A stretch of DNA of 64,000 nt from CAVYXZ01 sp965223835 (lineage in GTDB: Bacteria > Chloroflexota > Anaerolineae > Aggregatilineales > Phototrophicaceae): assembly GCA_965223835.1 (NCBI GenBank), contig CBDCXQ010000001.1:3410001-3474000 (forward strand), given 5' to 3'. Below the pieces are notes generated by a model. The model ran no database searches. It worked only from the letters and a program-made list of their open reading frames with translations, and was not told the origin of the DNA. Positions 8,754-17,737 of the stretch are shown in pieces (the first letter of the stretch is position 1; each line of letters starts with the position of its first letter). Position numbers and translations under genes: made by a program.

Positions 8754-8778
8754 CAGCACCCTCCCTTTATATCAAGTC

Positions 8779-9127
8779 CAGGTTGACCTGTAAGCCGCAT
8801 TCTGTCGCGGACGATCATCTATCTAGTACGCCAGTTACCTGACGCATCTTGCAGCACACCCGGTGCTTTTTGTGGGACGGGCCGCCCCAATGCACCTGCT
8901 TGGCCTTGCTCCCGGTGGGGTTTGCCTGGCCGCCGACATCACTGCCCGCGCCGGTGGTCTCTTACACCGCCTTTTCACCCTCACCTCCCAAACTTAGGAG
9001 GCAATTCGTTCTCTGTTGCACTTGCCGTCGAGTTACCTCGCCTGGCCGTTAACCAGCACCGCGCCCTTCGGAGTGCAGACTTTCCTCTCCCCTGACAAGC
9101 AGAGCAGCGATCGTCCGGTCAACCTGG
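8779..9127 (-). ncRNA. rnpB: RNase P RNA, bacterial type A
   Basis: The catalytic RNA of RNase P, which matures tRNA 5' ends. Read on the minus strand, the 5' end (from 9127) and the 3' end (to 8779) form the P1 helix, CCAGGTTGACC with GGTCAACCTGG. Universally conserved pieces are present: GAGGAAAGTC at 9087-9078, GGTGTAAGAGACCACCGG near 8968-8951, AAACCCCACC near 8926, and ACAGAATGCGGCTTAC at 8805-8790. Length is about 349 nt, usual for type A. Ends are set from P1 pairing and may be off by a few bases. No protein gene overlaps it on either strand. Confidence 0.95.
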
Positions 9128-9135
9128 ATATAATC

Positions 9136-9141
9136 ATTATA
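9136..9141 (-). promoter_or_regulatory. -10 element of rnpB
   Basis: A perfect TATAAT on the minus strand (9141 to 9136) ends about 8 bases before the predicted rnpB 5' end at 9127. No convincing -35 hexamer is visible at the right distance. Confidence 0.55.
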
Positions 9142-9199
9142 GGCAATGGAAGCTCAGCCTTATAGGGTATATAATCTCTGATTTTAGGCCAGATAGAAC

Positions 9200-9880
9200 A
9201 TGCTCAAATACGATCTCGAAGATATCTTTAGCCCTGACAGGACCCACCCTAACGACGCACATAGTATCCTCATGCGCCTCATCCCCCGCGATGCACACGT
9301 ATTGGAACTGGGGTGTGCCACAGGCTATTTATCCGGTTATATGGAACAATCACTCAACTGTCAGGTTACAGGCTTGGAATATGATGCCGATGCCGTTGCC
9401 ATTGCCCGAACGCGCTGTACTGCTGCCCATCAGGTCGATCTTGACCTGCCAGACGCGTTGGCACCGGCCCGATCAAACCAGCCTTACGATGTACTGCTAG
9501 CAGCCGCCGTACTGGAACACCTCAAATATCCCGAACACCTATTGCAAAAAGCCCATGGTCTCTTGAAACCGGGCGCACTTGTCATCGTTTCGTTGCCGAA
9601 TATCGCTCACTGGCAGGTACGTACAAAGCTACTCATGGGCCGTTTTGACTACGAAGATTATGGTATTATGGATCGCACCCATCTGCATATGTATACTGTC
9701 AAAACGGGACAAGCCCTACTCGAACAGCCAGGGTATAGCGTGGAGAATTTGTATATCGCAGGTAGCGGTTTGCAAAATCTATTAAATACTTTCATGCGGC
9801 GAATTCAACGCCCATTACCCGCCAACATCTTTCCCGAACTACTGGCTTATGAGTTGATTTACGTTGCATGTCGCGCTTAG
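9200..9880 (+). CDS. SAM-dependent methyltransferase (MetW/UbiG-like)
   Basis: A 226-residue class I methyltransferase. Motif I is VLELGCATGYLSGY near residue 34, followed by TGLEYDADAV for strand 2 and LLAAAVLEHLKYPEHLL for motif IV. GLLKPGALVIVSLPNIAHW is motif V. The SLPNIAHW and RTHLHMYT segments resemble methyltransferases found with glycosyltransferases and MetW-like proteins. Its end overlaps the next gene by 13 bases, so the two are probably co-translated and act in the same envelope or glycan pathway (inference). No strong ribosome-binding site is seen before the ATG. Confidence 0.85.
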   Translation: MLKYDLEDIFSPDRTHPNDAHSILMRLIPRDAHVLELGCATGYLSGYMEQSLNCQVTGLEYDADAVAIARTRCTAAHQVDLDLPDALAPARSNQPYDVLLAAAVLEHLKYPEHLLQKAHGLLKPGALVIVSLPNIAHWQVRTKLLMGRFDYEDYGIMDRTHLHMYTVKTGQALLEQPGYSVENLYIAGSGLQNLLNTFMRRIQRPLPANIFPELLAYELIYVACRA

Positions 9881-11649
9881 ATGGTCGTTTCTGGACGCTG
9901 ATCACGGTAGTATTGCTGTTTGTTGCCGCGAGCAGGTTGCTCCGTCTGAACGATGTGGCTCTCAACCCCGATGAAATCTGGTCGGTTTGGCAATCACTGG
10001 GAACACCTACTCAGGTCATTCAATGGACGCCCTATGACTGGCCGCCGCTGTATTATCTGACACTGGGTGCCTGGCGGCAGGTCGCCGGGATTTATCCGGT
10101 TAGTTTGCGACTTCTGTCTGCACTCATTTTCCCGCTCGGCGCTGTGTTCTTATTCCGCGTCATGCAACGCCTGCACAACTCAACCGCAGCATGGTTCAGC
10201 CTTTTGGCTTACAGCGCATTGGGCTTCAGTATTCAACTCAGCTTAGAAGTGCGCGGCTATGCGCTGCTACTGGTCCTGCTGCCGTTAGCGCTGTGGTTAA
10301 CATTGCGCTACTTCGAACACCCCAATTGGAAACGAGCGCTGCTACTCGCCATCGTTTTATCAGCCCAGTTCTATACCTCTCTGACCAGCGTCGGTGCATT
10401 TTTTATACTTGGCCTGTTTACGCTGGTGCTTTACCGTCGGGCTGTGTGGCGGTGGTGGCTGCCAGGGATAATCGCCGGGATTTTGGCGCTGCCTGAGATC
10501 ATCAATAAGGCACAAATCGCCAACGCACGGGTGGCAGCGACACAAACCTTGCAAACGCCACCGTTGATACAGATTTTTCGAGACTATGCCGGGCTGGCCT
10601 TCGGGTTGTGGATCACCGTGTTTGTCGCCGCAGTGGTCATGATTGGTTATCGTGAACGACGCTTCCAGACCTACACAGTTGCTTTCGGATTATGGGCGAT
10701 AGGGATGCCAATCTTGATGTACATCACCAATCCGCTGCTGGGATTCTTCTCCCCGCGCTATGCCTGGTGGATTATGCCCGGAATCGCGCTAATCGTAGGC
10801 GCGGGTCTGGCCTATCTACCCCGTGCCGGTCGTCTGGCAGCGAGTCTGATATTGATTGGCATTTTGTTCTACCCCTTACCGCAAGCGGGCCAGTATCAAA
10901 TCTGGGATCAACTGTCCCCATTAGGCACTAATTTCATGTGGTTGCGAGACCATATGCAATGGGGCGATGTGATCGTATCTAATACCGATCATACCTGCGG
11001 TGCACCCGAAGAATGGGATTATTATTTGCGGGCCTACTTCCCCAATGGGCTACAATTCATTGCGGAACCTGCGGGGCAGCGCCGCTTATGGGTACTTAAT
11101 CCTGGCGAGCAGCCGCCCACCATCCAGGAAATCATGAAAGAGCAATATATTCCGGGGCGCTTTGTGGGGCCGCCCAGTTGCCTGTTCCGCCTGTATGAAG
11201 CGCCGCCTGATCCCATCGGCATCCTGTATGATAACGGACTGCGTTTTCATGGTGCCGACATCATCAATCCGACAAACACAACCAGCGGACCTATGGTGCG
11301 CCATGAGGGCGAAGCGGTTCGGTTACGCCTCTGGTGGTCAGTCGATAAAGTCCTGCCACTGGACTATAGCATCAAGACCTACTTCGAGCGTGGGCAAACG
11401 GTCTACGACACCCTGGATGCCCCACCACAGGTTATTTATCCGCTGGATGCATCCAACGCAACCAGCCATTGGCAACCAGGACAATATTATCTTGAAGAAC
11501 GCGAACTCAAGCTGCCCTATCCCGCCAACGGCAATTACATAATCAAAATGGCGGTCTATTTCTGGGAGGACCCTATTCCAATCCCCGCACCAGGAGTAGA
11601 TGATAACGGACAACTCATCCTCAATCGGGTAACGGTCAAAAGCTATTAG
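9868..11649 (+). CDS. GT39/ArnT-like membrane glycosyltransferase
   Basis: A 593-residue protein with a hydrophobic N-terminal two thirds (around 10 membrane segments up to about residue 340) and a soluble C-terminal third. NPDEI near residue 34 in the first outer loop matches the acidic catalytic pair of the dolichyl-phosphate-mannose:protein mannosyltransferase/ArnT superfamily, which uses polyprenyl-phosphate sugars at the outer membrane face. The C-terminal part from about 440 looks like a beta-rich domain (VRHEGEAVRLRLWWSV), as in several Chloroflexota homologues from memory. Its start overlaps the upstream methyltransferase. The acceptor and sugar cannot be identified. Confidence 0.75.
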   Translation: MSRLDGRFWTLITVVLLFVAASRLLRLNDVALNPDEIWSVWQSLGTPTQVIQWTPYDWPPLYYLTLGAWRQVAGIYPVSLRLLSALIFPLGAVFLFRVMQRLHNSTAAWFSLLAYSALGFSIQLSLEVRGYALLLVLLPLALWLTLRYFEHPNWKRALLLAIVLSAQFYTSLTSVGAFFILGLFTLVLYRRAVWRWWLPGIIAGILALPEIINKAQIANARVAATQTLQTPPLIQIFRDYAGLAFGLWITVFVAAVVMIGYRERRFQTYTVAFGLWAIGMPILMYITNPLLGFFSPRYAWWIMPGIALIVGAGLAYLPRAGRLAASLILIGILFYPLPQAGQYQIWDQLSPLGTNFMWLRDHMQWGDVIVSNTDHTCGAPEEWDYYLRAYFPNGLQFIAEPAGQRRLWVLNPGEQPPTIQEIMKEQYIPGRFVGPPSCLFRLYEAPPDPIGILYDNGLRFHGADIINPTNTTSGPMVRHEGEAVRLRLWWSVDKVLPLDYSIKTYFERGQTVYDTLDAPPQVIYPLDASNATSHWQPGQYYLEERELKLPYPANGNYIIKMAVYFWEDPIPIPAPGVDDNGQLILNRVTVKSY

Positions 11650-11744
11650 GACCAACCGGAAGTGGTTGCTTGACTTTTGTCGCGGTATCTACAAAACTAG
11701 CGTGATTTGTAAGCCAATTCACCGACTATCAAGGAGAACTTCTT

Positions 11745-12714
11745 ATGCAATACTCTGAAATCGCTGGCGTGAGTAAACCGGTCTCGCGCATCGTCCAGGG
11801 GACCACGCCAATTAGTTCCAAGAACCTGGACTTCAGCATGAAATTGCTGGACGATGTATTTGAGTTGGGCGTCACCACCTTCGATACGGCCCATGTCTAT
11901 GGCACCGGCGACAATGAACGCACCGTTGGACAATGGATTAACGATCGCGGTGTACGTGATAAGGTCGTGCTTATTTCGAAGGGTGCACACCTGTCGCGTG
12001 ATCGCAACCGGGTGACGCCCTATGATATTGAGGCTGACATCAACGACTCATTAGCGCGTTTCGGCACCGATTTCCCTCGACATTTACCTATTGCACCGCG
12101 ATGACCCGGCGGTTCCCGTTGGCCCCATCGTCGAAAAACTCAACGAGTATCACGAAAAAGGCATCATCGGTATCTACGGTGGGTCGAACTGGCGGGTCAA
12201 CCGCATCAAAGAAGCCAACGACTATGCCGCCGCCAATGGGCTGAAGCCCTTTCTCGCCAGTAGCCCCAATTTCAGCCTGGCCGATCAGGTCAAGGAACCC
12301 TGGAAAGATTGCATCAGCATCAGTGGTCCCCGGCAAGCCGAGGAACGTGCCTGGTACGAAGCCAATCAAATGCCCCTGTTTACCTGGTCCAGCATGGCGG
12401 GCGGTTTTTTCAGCGGGCGTTTCAATCGCGACAATCTGGAAACGTTCACCGAATATAATGACCAGATCGTCGTCAACTCCTATTGTTATGAAGACAACTT
12501 CAAACGTCTCGACCGCGTGCTGGAACTGGCTGCCGAAAAAAGCGTCACCGTCGCCCAGATCGCAGTTGGCTATATTTTCAAGCAACCACTAAACATCTAT
12601 GCGCTCATCGCCAGTCGTAGCGCCGATGAACTCAAGCAAAATATCGCCGCAATGGAACTCGATCTTACACCAGCCGAAGTTGAGTGGCTGGACTTGCGCC
12701 GCGACGACCGGTGA
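11745..12714 (+). pseudogene. Aldo/keto reductase broken by a one-base frameshift
   Basis: Two overlapping frames together encode one aldo/keto reductase of about 322 residues. The first (11745-12104) carries TFDTAHVYGTGDNE and LISKGAH, with the catalytic Asp, Tyr and Lys. It derails after RFGTDF. The second frame resumes with YLLHRDDPAVPVGP, containing the catalytic His, and runs to 12714 with NADP-binding SRSADEL near the end. Removing one base from the TTTCCC run at 12071-12076 restores LARFGTDFLDIYLLHRDDP. All active-site residues are intact and there is no other damage, so a sequencing error or a very recent mutation is more likely than an old pseudogene. An AAGGAG lies before the ATG. 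Confidence 0.85.
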
Positions 12715-12816
12715 CATCTATCACATTTGTCTCCTGATCATTGACAGCAGATGTGACCTTTCCCCCTGGATGACGTAATTGCCGAAAGAGAATGTTTATC
12801 ATAGGGGGATTGTGTT

Positions 12817-13482
12817 ATGAATTCGATGATACGTTTGCTGGTGCTAATCATGGGCGTGGTGGTTGCCTATGTTGCCGTTGTTCGCCGATTGATCAATCGC
12901 TGGGGCGCTACCACGGCGGAAGTTCAGGAATCACTACCTGGCGACGACAAATTGCCCCGATCACAGACGATGAGCACGCGGGCCATTACCATTAATGCGC
13001 CTGCCGAATCGGTGTGGAAATGGGTCATTCAGATTGGGCATGGGCGCGGCGGTTTCTACAGCTATGATGGGCTGGAAAACCTGTTCGGCCTGAATATCCA
13101 TTCGGCCAATGAGATCGTGCCGGAACTTCAGGAGCTAGTGGTGGGTGATGTGGTTAAACTTGCCCCGGACGGCGGCCCGATTTTTCGGGTGGTTGAACTG
13201 CGGCCATCAAGTGCCCTGGTGCTACGGGCATTTGACCCGAAGACCGGCGATGCGCCTGACCCCGAGTCGCCAGATTATTACGATTCGACCTGGTCGTTTA
13301 TTCTGGAACCGGTTGATGACCAGACCACCCGGTTCCTGATACGGGGGCGCGGGCAAACGAACTCCCCATTTTGGCGTGCATTCAATTATGCGCTGGAACC
13401 CATCACCTTCATCATGGAGCAGAAGATGCTACGCAGCATCAAGCAGCGGGCCGAACAACCCTTGCAACAGCGAGTCGCATGA
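12817..13482 (+). CDS. SRPBCC-fold protein with N-terminal membrane anchor
   Basis: A 221-residue protein with a hydrophobic segment at residues 4-22 (IRLLVLIMGVVVAYVAVV), then a domain of the START/SRPBCC type. ITINAPAESVWKWVIQIGHG near residue 58 is the characteristic first strand and helix of that fold. GGFYSYDGLENLFGL and VVGDVVKLAPDGGP are also typical of membrane-linked members of this family. The fold binds hydrophobic ligands; no specific function is known. The ATG follows a GGGGG run at good spacing. Its stop directly abuts the stop of the convergent gene (13482/13483). Confidence 0.7.
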   Translation: MNSMIRLLVLIMGVVVAYVAVVRRLINRWGATTAEVQESLPGDDKLPRSQTMSTRAITINAPAESVWKWVIQIGHGRGGFYSYDGLENLFGLNIHSANEIVPELQELVVGDVVKLAPDGGPIFRVVELRPSSALVLRAFDPKTGDAPDPESPDYYDSTWSFILEPVDDQTTRFLIRGRGQTNSPFWRAFNYALEPITFIMEQKMLRSIKQRAEQPLQQRVA

Positions 13483-15411
13483 TTACGCCCAGGGCAGCTT
13501 CAGATAGGATGCCTTATTCACCAATCGCCGCATGGCTAAATCCAGTGTAATTTCGGTCGCTGGTGGCAGGTTAACCTGAAAATAACCGTCATTGATGGCA
13601 ATTACTTGCATGGTTGTTTCCAGTTCGGGCGCAGTATAGGTGCCCACTGCACCCGGCCAATCGCTGGTCCGTTGCGCATACTGCGCTGTCACAAACTCGT
13701 GCTCACCGAGGCCACCGGCTTGAATAATGACTTCACGCGCCGCGAAGGGGTTAAGATTGACCAGGGTCAACACGGTGCGTTCCGCTTTAACTTCCCGCAC
13801 CAGTGCCGCCACATCCTCCGGTAGTCCCGGACGCTGCCGCTGTGCATCATAGTAGCGCAGCCGGCAAATCAGCATCCCGCCGTAATAAATGACCTGGGGT
13901 GCGCCCAATGTTAACTGGACTAACGCCTCGGTTGTGGCCGGATTCAGCTGTTGCCAGTGATGAATATGCACCTGTGAAACATCGGCCTCGTCAACGCGAA
14001 TTTGTTCCAGCCGACGCGCCATCTGGTCGTAGGCCGCATGTAAAATTCGCTCTGGATAGTCCGGGTTTTCGCCGTTGATAAACATCCACCAGGGCGCTTC
14101 ATGCCCATCGTCGCCTTTGCTACGGAAGGATGTGACTGTGCGCCAGTCATATCGACTCTGCTCACGCAGGCGATTGATGCGGGCGGCATCAGCGGCATCC
14201 ATCGAGATATTCCACACGGCCAATGGGTGCATTAATGGCATGGGTTGATAATCAAACCAGCCCGATGCTTGATAACGCTGGGGGACAACAAATTCTTCAG
14301 CGTCCGGCTCCATTCCGGTGCGGGCCAGCGCGGCTTCACTCAGACTCATATCCAGATCAACCAACCGACCAATCTTGCCCAGGTCAATAATCGTGTCCAT
14401 TTGGGTGCGGGCCAGATTCAAATAATCGGCATCACCGGTCATCAGGTAGGCATTGGTTGCTGCTGAAACTGCTGCATAGCCGACATTGTGGAAGCCATGC
14501 GGCCAACTCCAGCCGTAGGCGCTGCCATACCAGCGACCATCCATATATTCACCGACCTGCCCGGACAAACCCACGTTATCCGGCAGCAAACCGCCATTCG
14601 CCTGCGCTCGCCCAACCCAGGCATCGACATATTCCAGTAACCAGTCTTTGTATTTCGTGTCGCCAGAAATCAAGAAAGCATTCGTGACCAGACCACTGAC
14701 CAGCAAGTTATTCACGACATCACCCTGGCCCATGCGCTCATGCATCACCGCGCCCATCCGCAGCGCCAGTTCCGGGTCTTTCAGGTCATCATAATGCGTG
14801 ATGCCTGGCACATCCTCATAGGGCAGGCCATACCGCCGCATCCCCGCTGACCACCCATAACGCGGCGGATCGCTGCCCAAATAGCCCCAGCGCGGCCCTT
14901 GACTGCCGTTGTGCGGGGCACGGATGATCTTATGTTCGGGGTCATAATTGCCAAATTGTGAATCCTGAAAGTAATTGGCAAAGCGTTGGGCACGTTCCAG
15001 CAGCTTTGGATTCTCTGGGTCAGCGAGGCATAGATAATAGAAGAACAGATAGCCTTCACTCTGGTGAAATTGATCGTAACCCCGTTCATATTCATCGACA
15101 ATCGGGCTATTGGGACCGGCGTGGGCGAACTGCCGCGTAATCCCCTCCCAGACCGTATGTGACAGTGGCAGCAAATGATCGCCACCCCCCAGCACATACA
15201 ACAAGGGCCAATTCACACAGCTTTCGTAAAAATCGTCTAACCCATCGCGTGTCTCCGGCCACTCATCGCGCCAGATAATGGTGCCATCATCGCGAAAATA
15301 TTTCTGGAAAAACGGATGGACTGCCGCACTCATCAAGTCAATCAACTGCCGTTCCAGCAGTGCCCAGGCGGGCGGTTGTGTACAGGGAATCGTGGCTTCA
15401 ATCGTAATCAT
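13483..15411 (-). CDS. Conserved protein, probable alpha/alpha-toroid enzyme, family not recognised
   Basis: A 642-residue soluble protein without signal peptide. From residue 60 to 450 it alternates helices with aromatic, Trp/Tyr/Gly-rich loops (WSAGMRRYGLPYEDVPG, YGSAYGWSWPHGFHNVGYAA) and repeated ALRMG/NAYLMTGD-like helical units. This resembles the alpha/alpha-barrel of six-hairpin glycosidases and polysaccharide lyases. The C-terminal 140 residues look beta-rich (TLTLVNLNPFAAREVIIQ), like the sandwich domains appended to such enzymes. His/Tyr/Asp-rich loops could form an active site, but I cannot assign a known catalytic motif. Given the many sugar genes around it, action on a glycan or glycoside is plausible. 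Start ATG at 15411. Confidence 0.6.
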   Translation of the reverse strand: MITIEATIPCTQPPAWALLERQLIDLMSAAVHPFFQKYFRDDGTIIWRDEWPETRDGLDDFYESCVNWPLLYVLGGGDHLLPLSHTVWEGITRQFAHAGPNSPIVDEYERGYDQFHQSEGYLFFYYLCLADPENPKLLERAQRFANYFQDSQFGNYDPEHKIIRAPHNGSQGPRWGYLGSDPPRYGWSAGMRRYGLPYEDVPGITHYDDLKDPELALRMGAVMHERMGQGDVVNNLLVSGLVTNAFLISGDTKYKDWLLEYVDAWVGRAQANGGLLPDNVGLSGQVGEYMDGRWYGSAYGWSWPHGFHNVGYAAVSAATNAYLMTGDADYLNLARTQMDTIIDLGKIGRLVDLDMSLSEAALARTGMEPDAEEFVVPQRYQASGWFDYQPMPLMHPLAVWNISMDAADAARINRLREQSRYDWRTVTSFRSKGDDGHEAPWWMFINGENPDYPERILHAAYDQMARRLEQIRVDEADVSQVHIHHWQQLNPATTEALVQLTLGAPQVIYYGGMLICRLRYYDAQRQRPGLPEDVAALVREVKAERTVLTLVNLNPFAAREVIIQAGGLGEHEFVTAQYAQRTSDWPGAVGTYTAPELETTMQVIAINDGYFQVNLPPATEITLDLAMRRLVNKASYLKLPWA

Positions 15412-15464
15412 TACTTCTGCCTGTCTTTTATGATAAAAGTCAAATTGTACCGAAAATATAATTG

Positions 15465-15716
15465 CTACCGACCCGCCCGTTCGTGCTCCTCATCTTCAAC
15501 CACCACCAGCAACTCATAAATCGTTGCCGCAATGGGGAATTCCTTAACCAACTGCATGGCATCCTGAATCATCAAGATCATTTCCGGGTCTACTTCTTCG
15601 GGCACCCCGTTCAGATAATAGGCAACCCCTGCTTTCAAATACTCAAAGCTGGTATCATCCATTTGTGAAATGACTGACTTAATCTGGTCAATATGCCGGG
15701 CTATTCCACTAACCAC
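15465..15716 (-). CDS. Small acidic hypothetical protein
   Basis: An 83-residue frame starting with GTG at 15716. The sequence is mostly predicted helix (DDTSFEYLKAGVAYYLNG, then EMILMIQDAMQLVKEF) with an acidic C-terminus, VVVEDEEHERAGR. It has no Cys, signal peptide or recognisable domain. The composition is protein-like, with 53 bp to the next gene on the same strand. No convincing ribosome-binding site is seen, so the start is uncertain; a shorter start at Met19 is possible. Confidence 0.45.
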   Translation of the reverse strand: MVSGIARHIDQIKSVISQMDDTSFEYLKAGVAYYLNGVPEEVDPEMILMIQDAMQLVKEFPIAATIYELLVVVEDEEHERAGR

Positions 15717-15766
15717 TGCCTACCGCCTTTTCTCACTGTGGACTACACTACAGATTCTAAGTCGTC

Positions 15767-15853
15767 GGTCGTTAGTCCCAGGTCTCCAGTCAGTACCGTG
15801 CAAGCTGCGGGTTTCGATCACCGGGTATGGACTGTAGACTAAAGACATTCGAC
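15767..15853. repeat. Intergenic repeat, copy 1 of an inverted pair
   Basis: Two blocks here recur in the same order and opposite orientation at 22546-22653. One is GGTCGTTAGTCCC at 15767-15779. The other is a 28-base block at 15826-15853 starting TATGGACTGTAGACTAAAG, with one mismatch between copies. The element is rich in repeated AGTC/GTC units and lies in a 160-bp gap with no gene. Confidence 0.75.
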
Positions 15854-15878
15854 TGTCTGCAAAGCAAAGACAGGTGTG

Positions 15879-17018
15879 ATGCGCATTATCAATGGCAAAA
15901 TTATAACACCCGATGCGGTTCTGGTGGACTCAACGCTGGTAATCCAGGACCAAAAGATCACGGCGATTAATCCGGCTATTTTTGTATCACCAGACGAAAC
16001 AACGCTAGACGCGGGCGGCATGTGGGTCGCACCCGGCTTGATCGATGTGCATGTACATGGTGGGGCTGGCTTCGACACGATGGATGCCACCTCCCATGCC
16101 CTGCACGGCATGGCTCGTTTCTTTGCACGCCATGGTGTCACCAGTTACTTTCCTACAACCATGAGCGCACCCGCGGCTGCGATCAAAAACGCGATTGAGA
16201 ACGTCGCTTCAACCACCCAGCCCACTGATGGTGCCCGGCACCTCGGCGTTCATGTTGAGGGACCCTATTTAAGCCACGATTATCCCGGCGCACAGGCGGT
16301 TGATGTACTGCGCCAGGCTGACCCGGTGGAATATCAATTCTGGCTAGAAAGTGGCGTTGTCAAACTGATTACCCTCGCGCCAGAACTCGCCGGTGCCACA
16401 CCATTGATTAACGCCGGTACACGCCAGGGTATTGAATTCGCAATCGGCCATAGTGGTGCCAGTTATGAGGAAGTGCTTGACGCCGCTCATCAAGGTGTTC
16501 GGCAGGCCACCCATACCTTTAACGGCATGTTGGGTCTGCATCATCGCAACCCCGGCACCCTCGGCGGCGTCCTGACCGATGATCGCCTCTACGCCCAGCT
16601 TATTGGCGATGGTATTCACGTTCATCCAGCGATGGTCAAGCTGCTGGTCCGTGCCAAAGGTGTCCAGCGCACGATTTTGATTACCGATTCCATGCGGGCC
16701 GCTGGTTTACCCGACGGTGACTACGATCTCGGTGAACAACCCGTCACGGTTAGCGATGGCGTCGCCCGCATCGCCAATGGTAGTCTGGCGGGCAGCACCA
16801 GTACCTTAGATGCTGTTCTGCGCAATGTCATCGAATTTACCGGCCTTTCGCTGGTCGAAGCGCTCCCAATGGCGACTTCGGTTCCTGCCGCCGCCATGCA
16901 CCTCAATGGACGCAAAGGCGAAATCAGCATTGGTGCAGATGCTGACATAATCTTCCTGAACGAGGCACATGAGGTATGCCTGACGATGGTTGGCGGCAAA
17001 GTCGTCTATGAGGCCTGA
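15879..17018 (+). CDS. nagA: N-acetylglucosamine-6-phosphate deacetylase
   Basis: A 379-residue amidohydrolase that removes acetate from GlcNAc-6-phosphate, feeding aminosugars into glycolysis or wall synthesis. The metal-binding and catalytic pattern is complete: DVHVHGGAGFD near residue 57, HVEGPYLS with the metal Glu, IGHSGASYEE and THTFNGMLGLHHRNPG with the phosphate and metal His, and LITDSMRAAG with the catalytic Asp. The N-terminal 50 residues form the usual beta-sandwich piece. The ATG at 15879 is preferred over the GTG one codon earlier because the weak AGG is closer to usable spacing. No nagB or transporter is adjacent, so it stands alone. Confidence 0.92.
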   Translation: MRIINGKIITPDAVLVDSTLVIQDQKITAINPAIFVSPDETTLDAGGMWVAPGLIDVHVHGGAGFDTMDATSHALHGMARFFARHGVTSYFPTTMSAPAAAIKNAIENVASTTQPTDGARHLGVHVEGPYLSHDYPGAQAVDVLRQADPVEYQFWLESGVVKLITLAPELAGATPLINAGTRQGIEFAIGHSGASYEEVLDAAHQGVRQATHTFNGMLGLHHRNPGTLGGVLTDDRLYAQLIGDGIHVHPAMVKLLVRAKGVQRTILITDSMRAAGLPDGDYDLGEQPVTVSDGVARIANGSLAGSTSTLDAVLRNVIEFTGLSLVEALPMATSVPAAAMHLNGRKGEISIGADADIIFLNEAHEVCLTMVGGKVVYEA

Positions 17019-17140
17019 AAAGCAGGTCAGAAACAGGCCAGTGTTAGAACTTCATATGAACAGCAAATCAGTCAGATTCTGTTAATGTTTGACGTCTAAA
17101 CTAGAGAAGATGTTATTTCCTGTTGGAAAGGTAAACACAA

Positions 17141-17677
17141 ATGAATATTGAAATGGCAACACTGGCCGGGGGCTGCTTCTGGTGTTTAGAAGCAGTTTAT
17201 CTGGATGTCAAAGGTGTGCAAAAAGTCGAATCCGGTTATACCGGCGGCCATGTTAATAACCCCTCATATCAGGCGGTTTGCACCGGTCGTACCGGACATG
17301 CCGAAGTCGTTCAGATCACGTATGATGCCAATGTCGTCAGCTTCCGTGATCTGTTGGACATTTTCTTCACTATCCACGATCCCACGACACTTAATCGGCA
17401 GGGCAATGATGTGGGCACGCAGTACCGTTCCGCCATCTATTATCATACGCCGCAGCAGTCCGACGTCGCCAAGCAAACCATTGCTGATGTGACTGCCGCC
17501 AAACTGTGGCCGGACCCCATCGTGACCGAAATCACGCCGTTGGGGGATTACTATCCCGCCGAGGACTATCACCAGAACTACTACGCTAACAATCCGAATC
17601 AGGGCTATTGCCGGGTCATCATCGCCCCCAAAGTCGCCAAGTTCCGTAAGCAACATCTAGAACGGCTCAAGGCGTAA
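17141..17677 (+). CDS. msrA: Peptide methionine-S-sulfoxide reductase A
   Basis: A 178-residue cytoplasmic enzyme that reduces the S-epimer of methionine sulfoxide in oxidised proteins. GGCFWCLEA places the catalytic Cys at residue 12 with Cys15 close by. The family segments ESGYTGGH, GHAEVVQITYD, DPTTLNRQGNDVGTQYRS and AEDYHQNYY are all present. The C-terminus lacks the extra resolving Cys pair of E. coli MsrA, so recycling may use Cys15 or thioredoxin directly (inference). There is a purine-rich GGAAAGG before the ATG. It is followed by its own terminator and is probably a single-gene unit. Confidence 0.97.
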   Translation: MNIEMATLAGGCFWCLEAVYLDVKGVQKVESGYTGGHVNNPSYQAVCTGRTGHAEVVQITYDANVVSFRDLLDIFFTIHDPTTLNRQGNDVGTQYRSAIYYHTPQQSDVAKQTIADVTAAKLWPDPIVTEITPLGDYYPAEDYHQNYYANNPNQGYCRVIIAPKVAKFRKQHLERLKA

Positions 17678-17697
17678 AGTTGCCACTTGACCAGATC

Positions 17698-17730
17698 GGG
17701 GCGGTTCACTTCTATGCCGCCCCTTAATTT
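17698..17730 (+). terminator. Intrinsic terminator of msrA
   Basis: GGGGCGG at 17698-17704 pairs with CCGCCCC at 17717-17723 across a 12-base loop and is followed by TTAATTTTGT. It may also serve the convergent hydrolase gene ending at 17738. Confidence 0.8.
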
Positions 17731-17737
17731 TGTCAAA

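Noticed and set aside
8849..9052. Plus-strand frames inside 8779-9127
   Set aside because: They are shadows of the RNase P RNA; the sequence conservation is that of the RNA on the minus strand.
12088..12585. Long minus-strand frame opposite the aldo/keto reductase
   Set aside because: The composition is that of an antisense shadow, and the plus-strand frame encodes a clear enzyme.
12721..12756. TCACAT/ATGTGA inverted repeat after the aldo/keto reductase as a terminator
   Set aside because: The stem is short with a long interior loop and is followed by C-rich sequence, so it was not listed as a feature.
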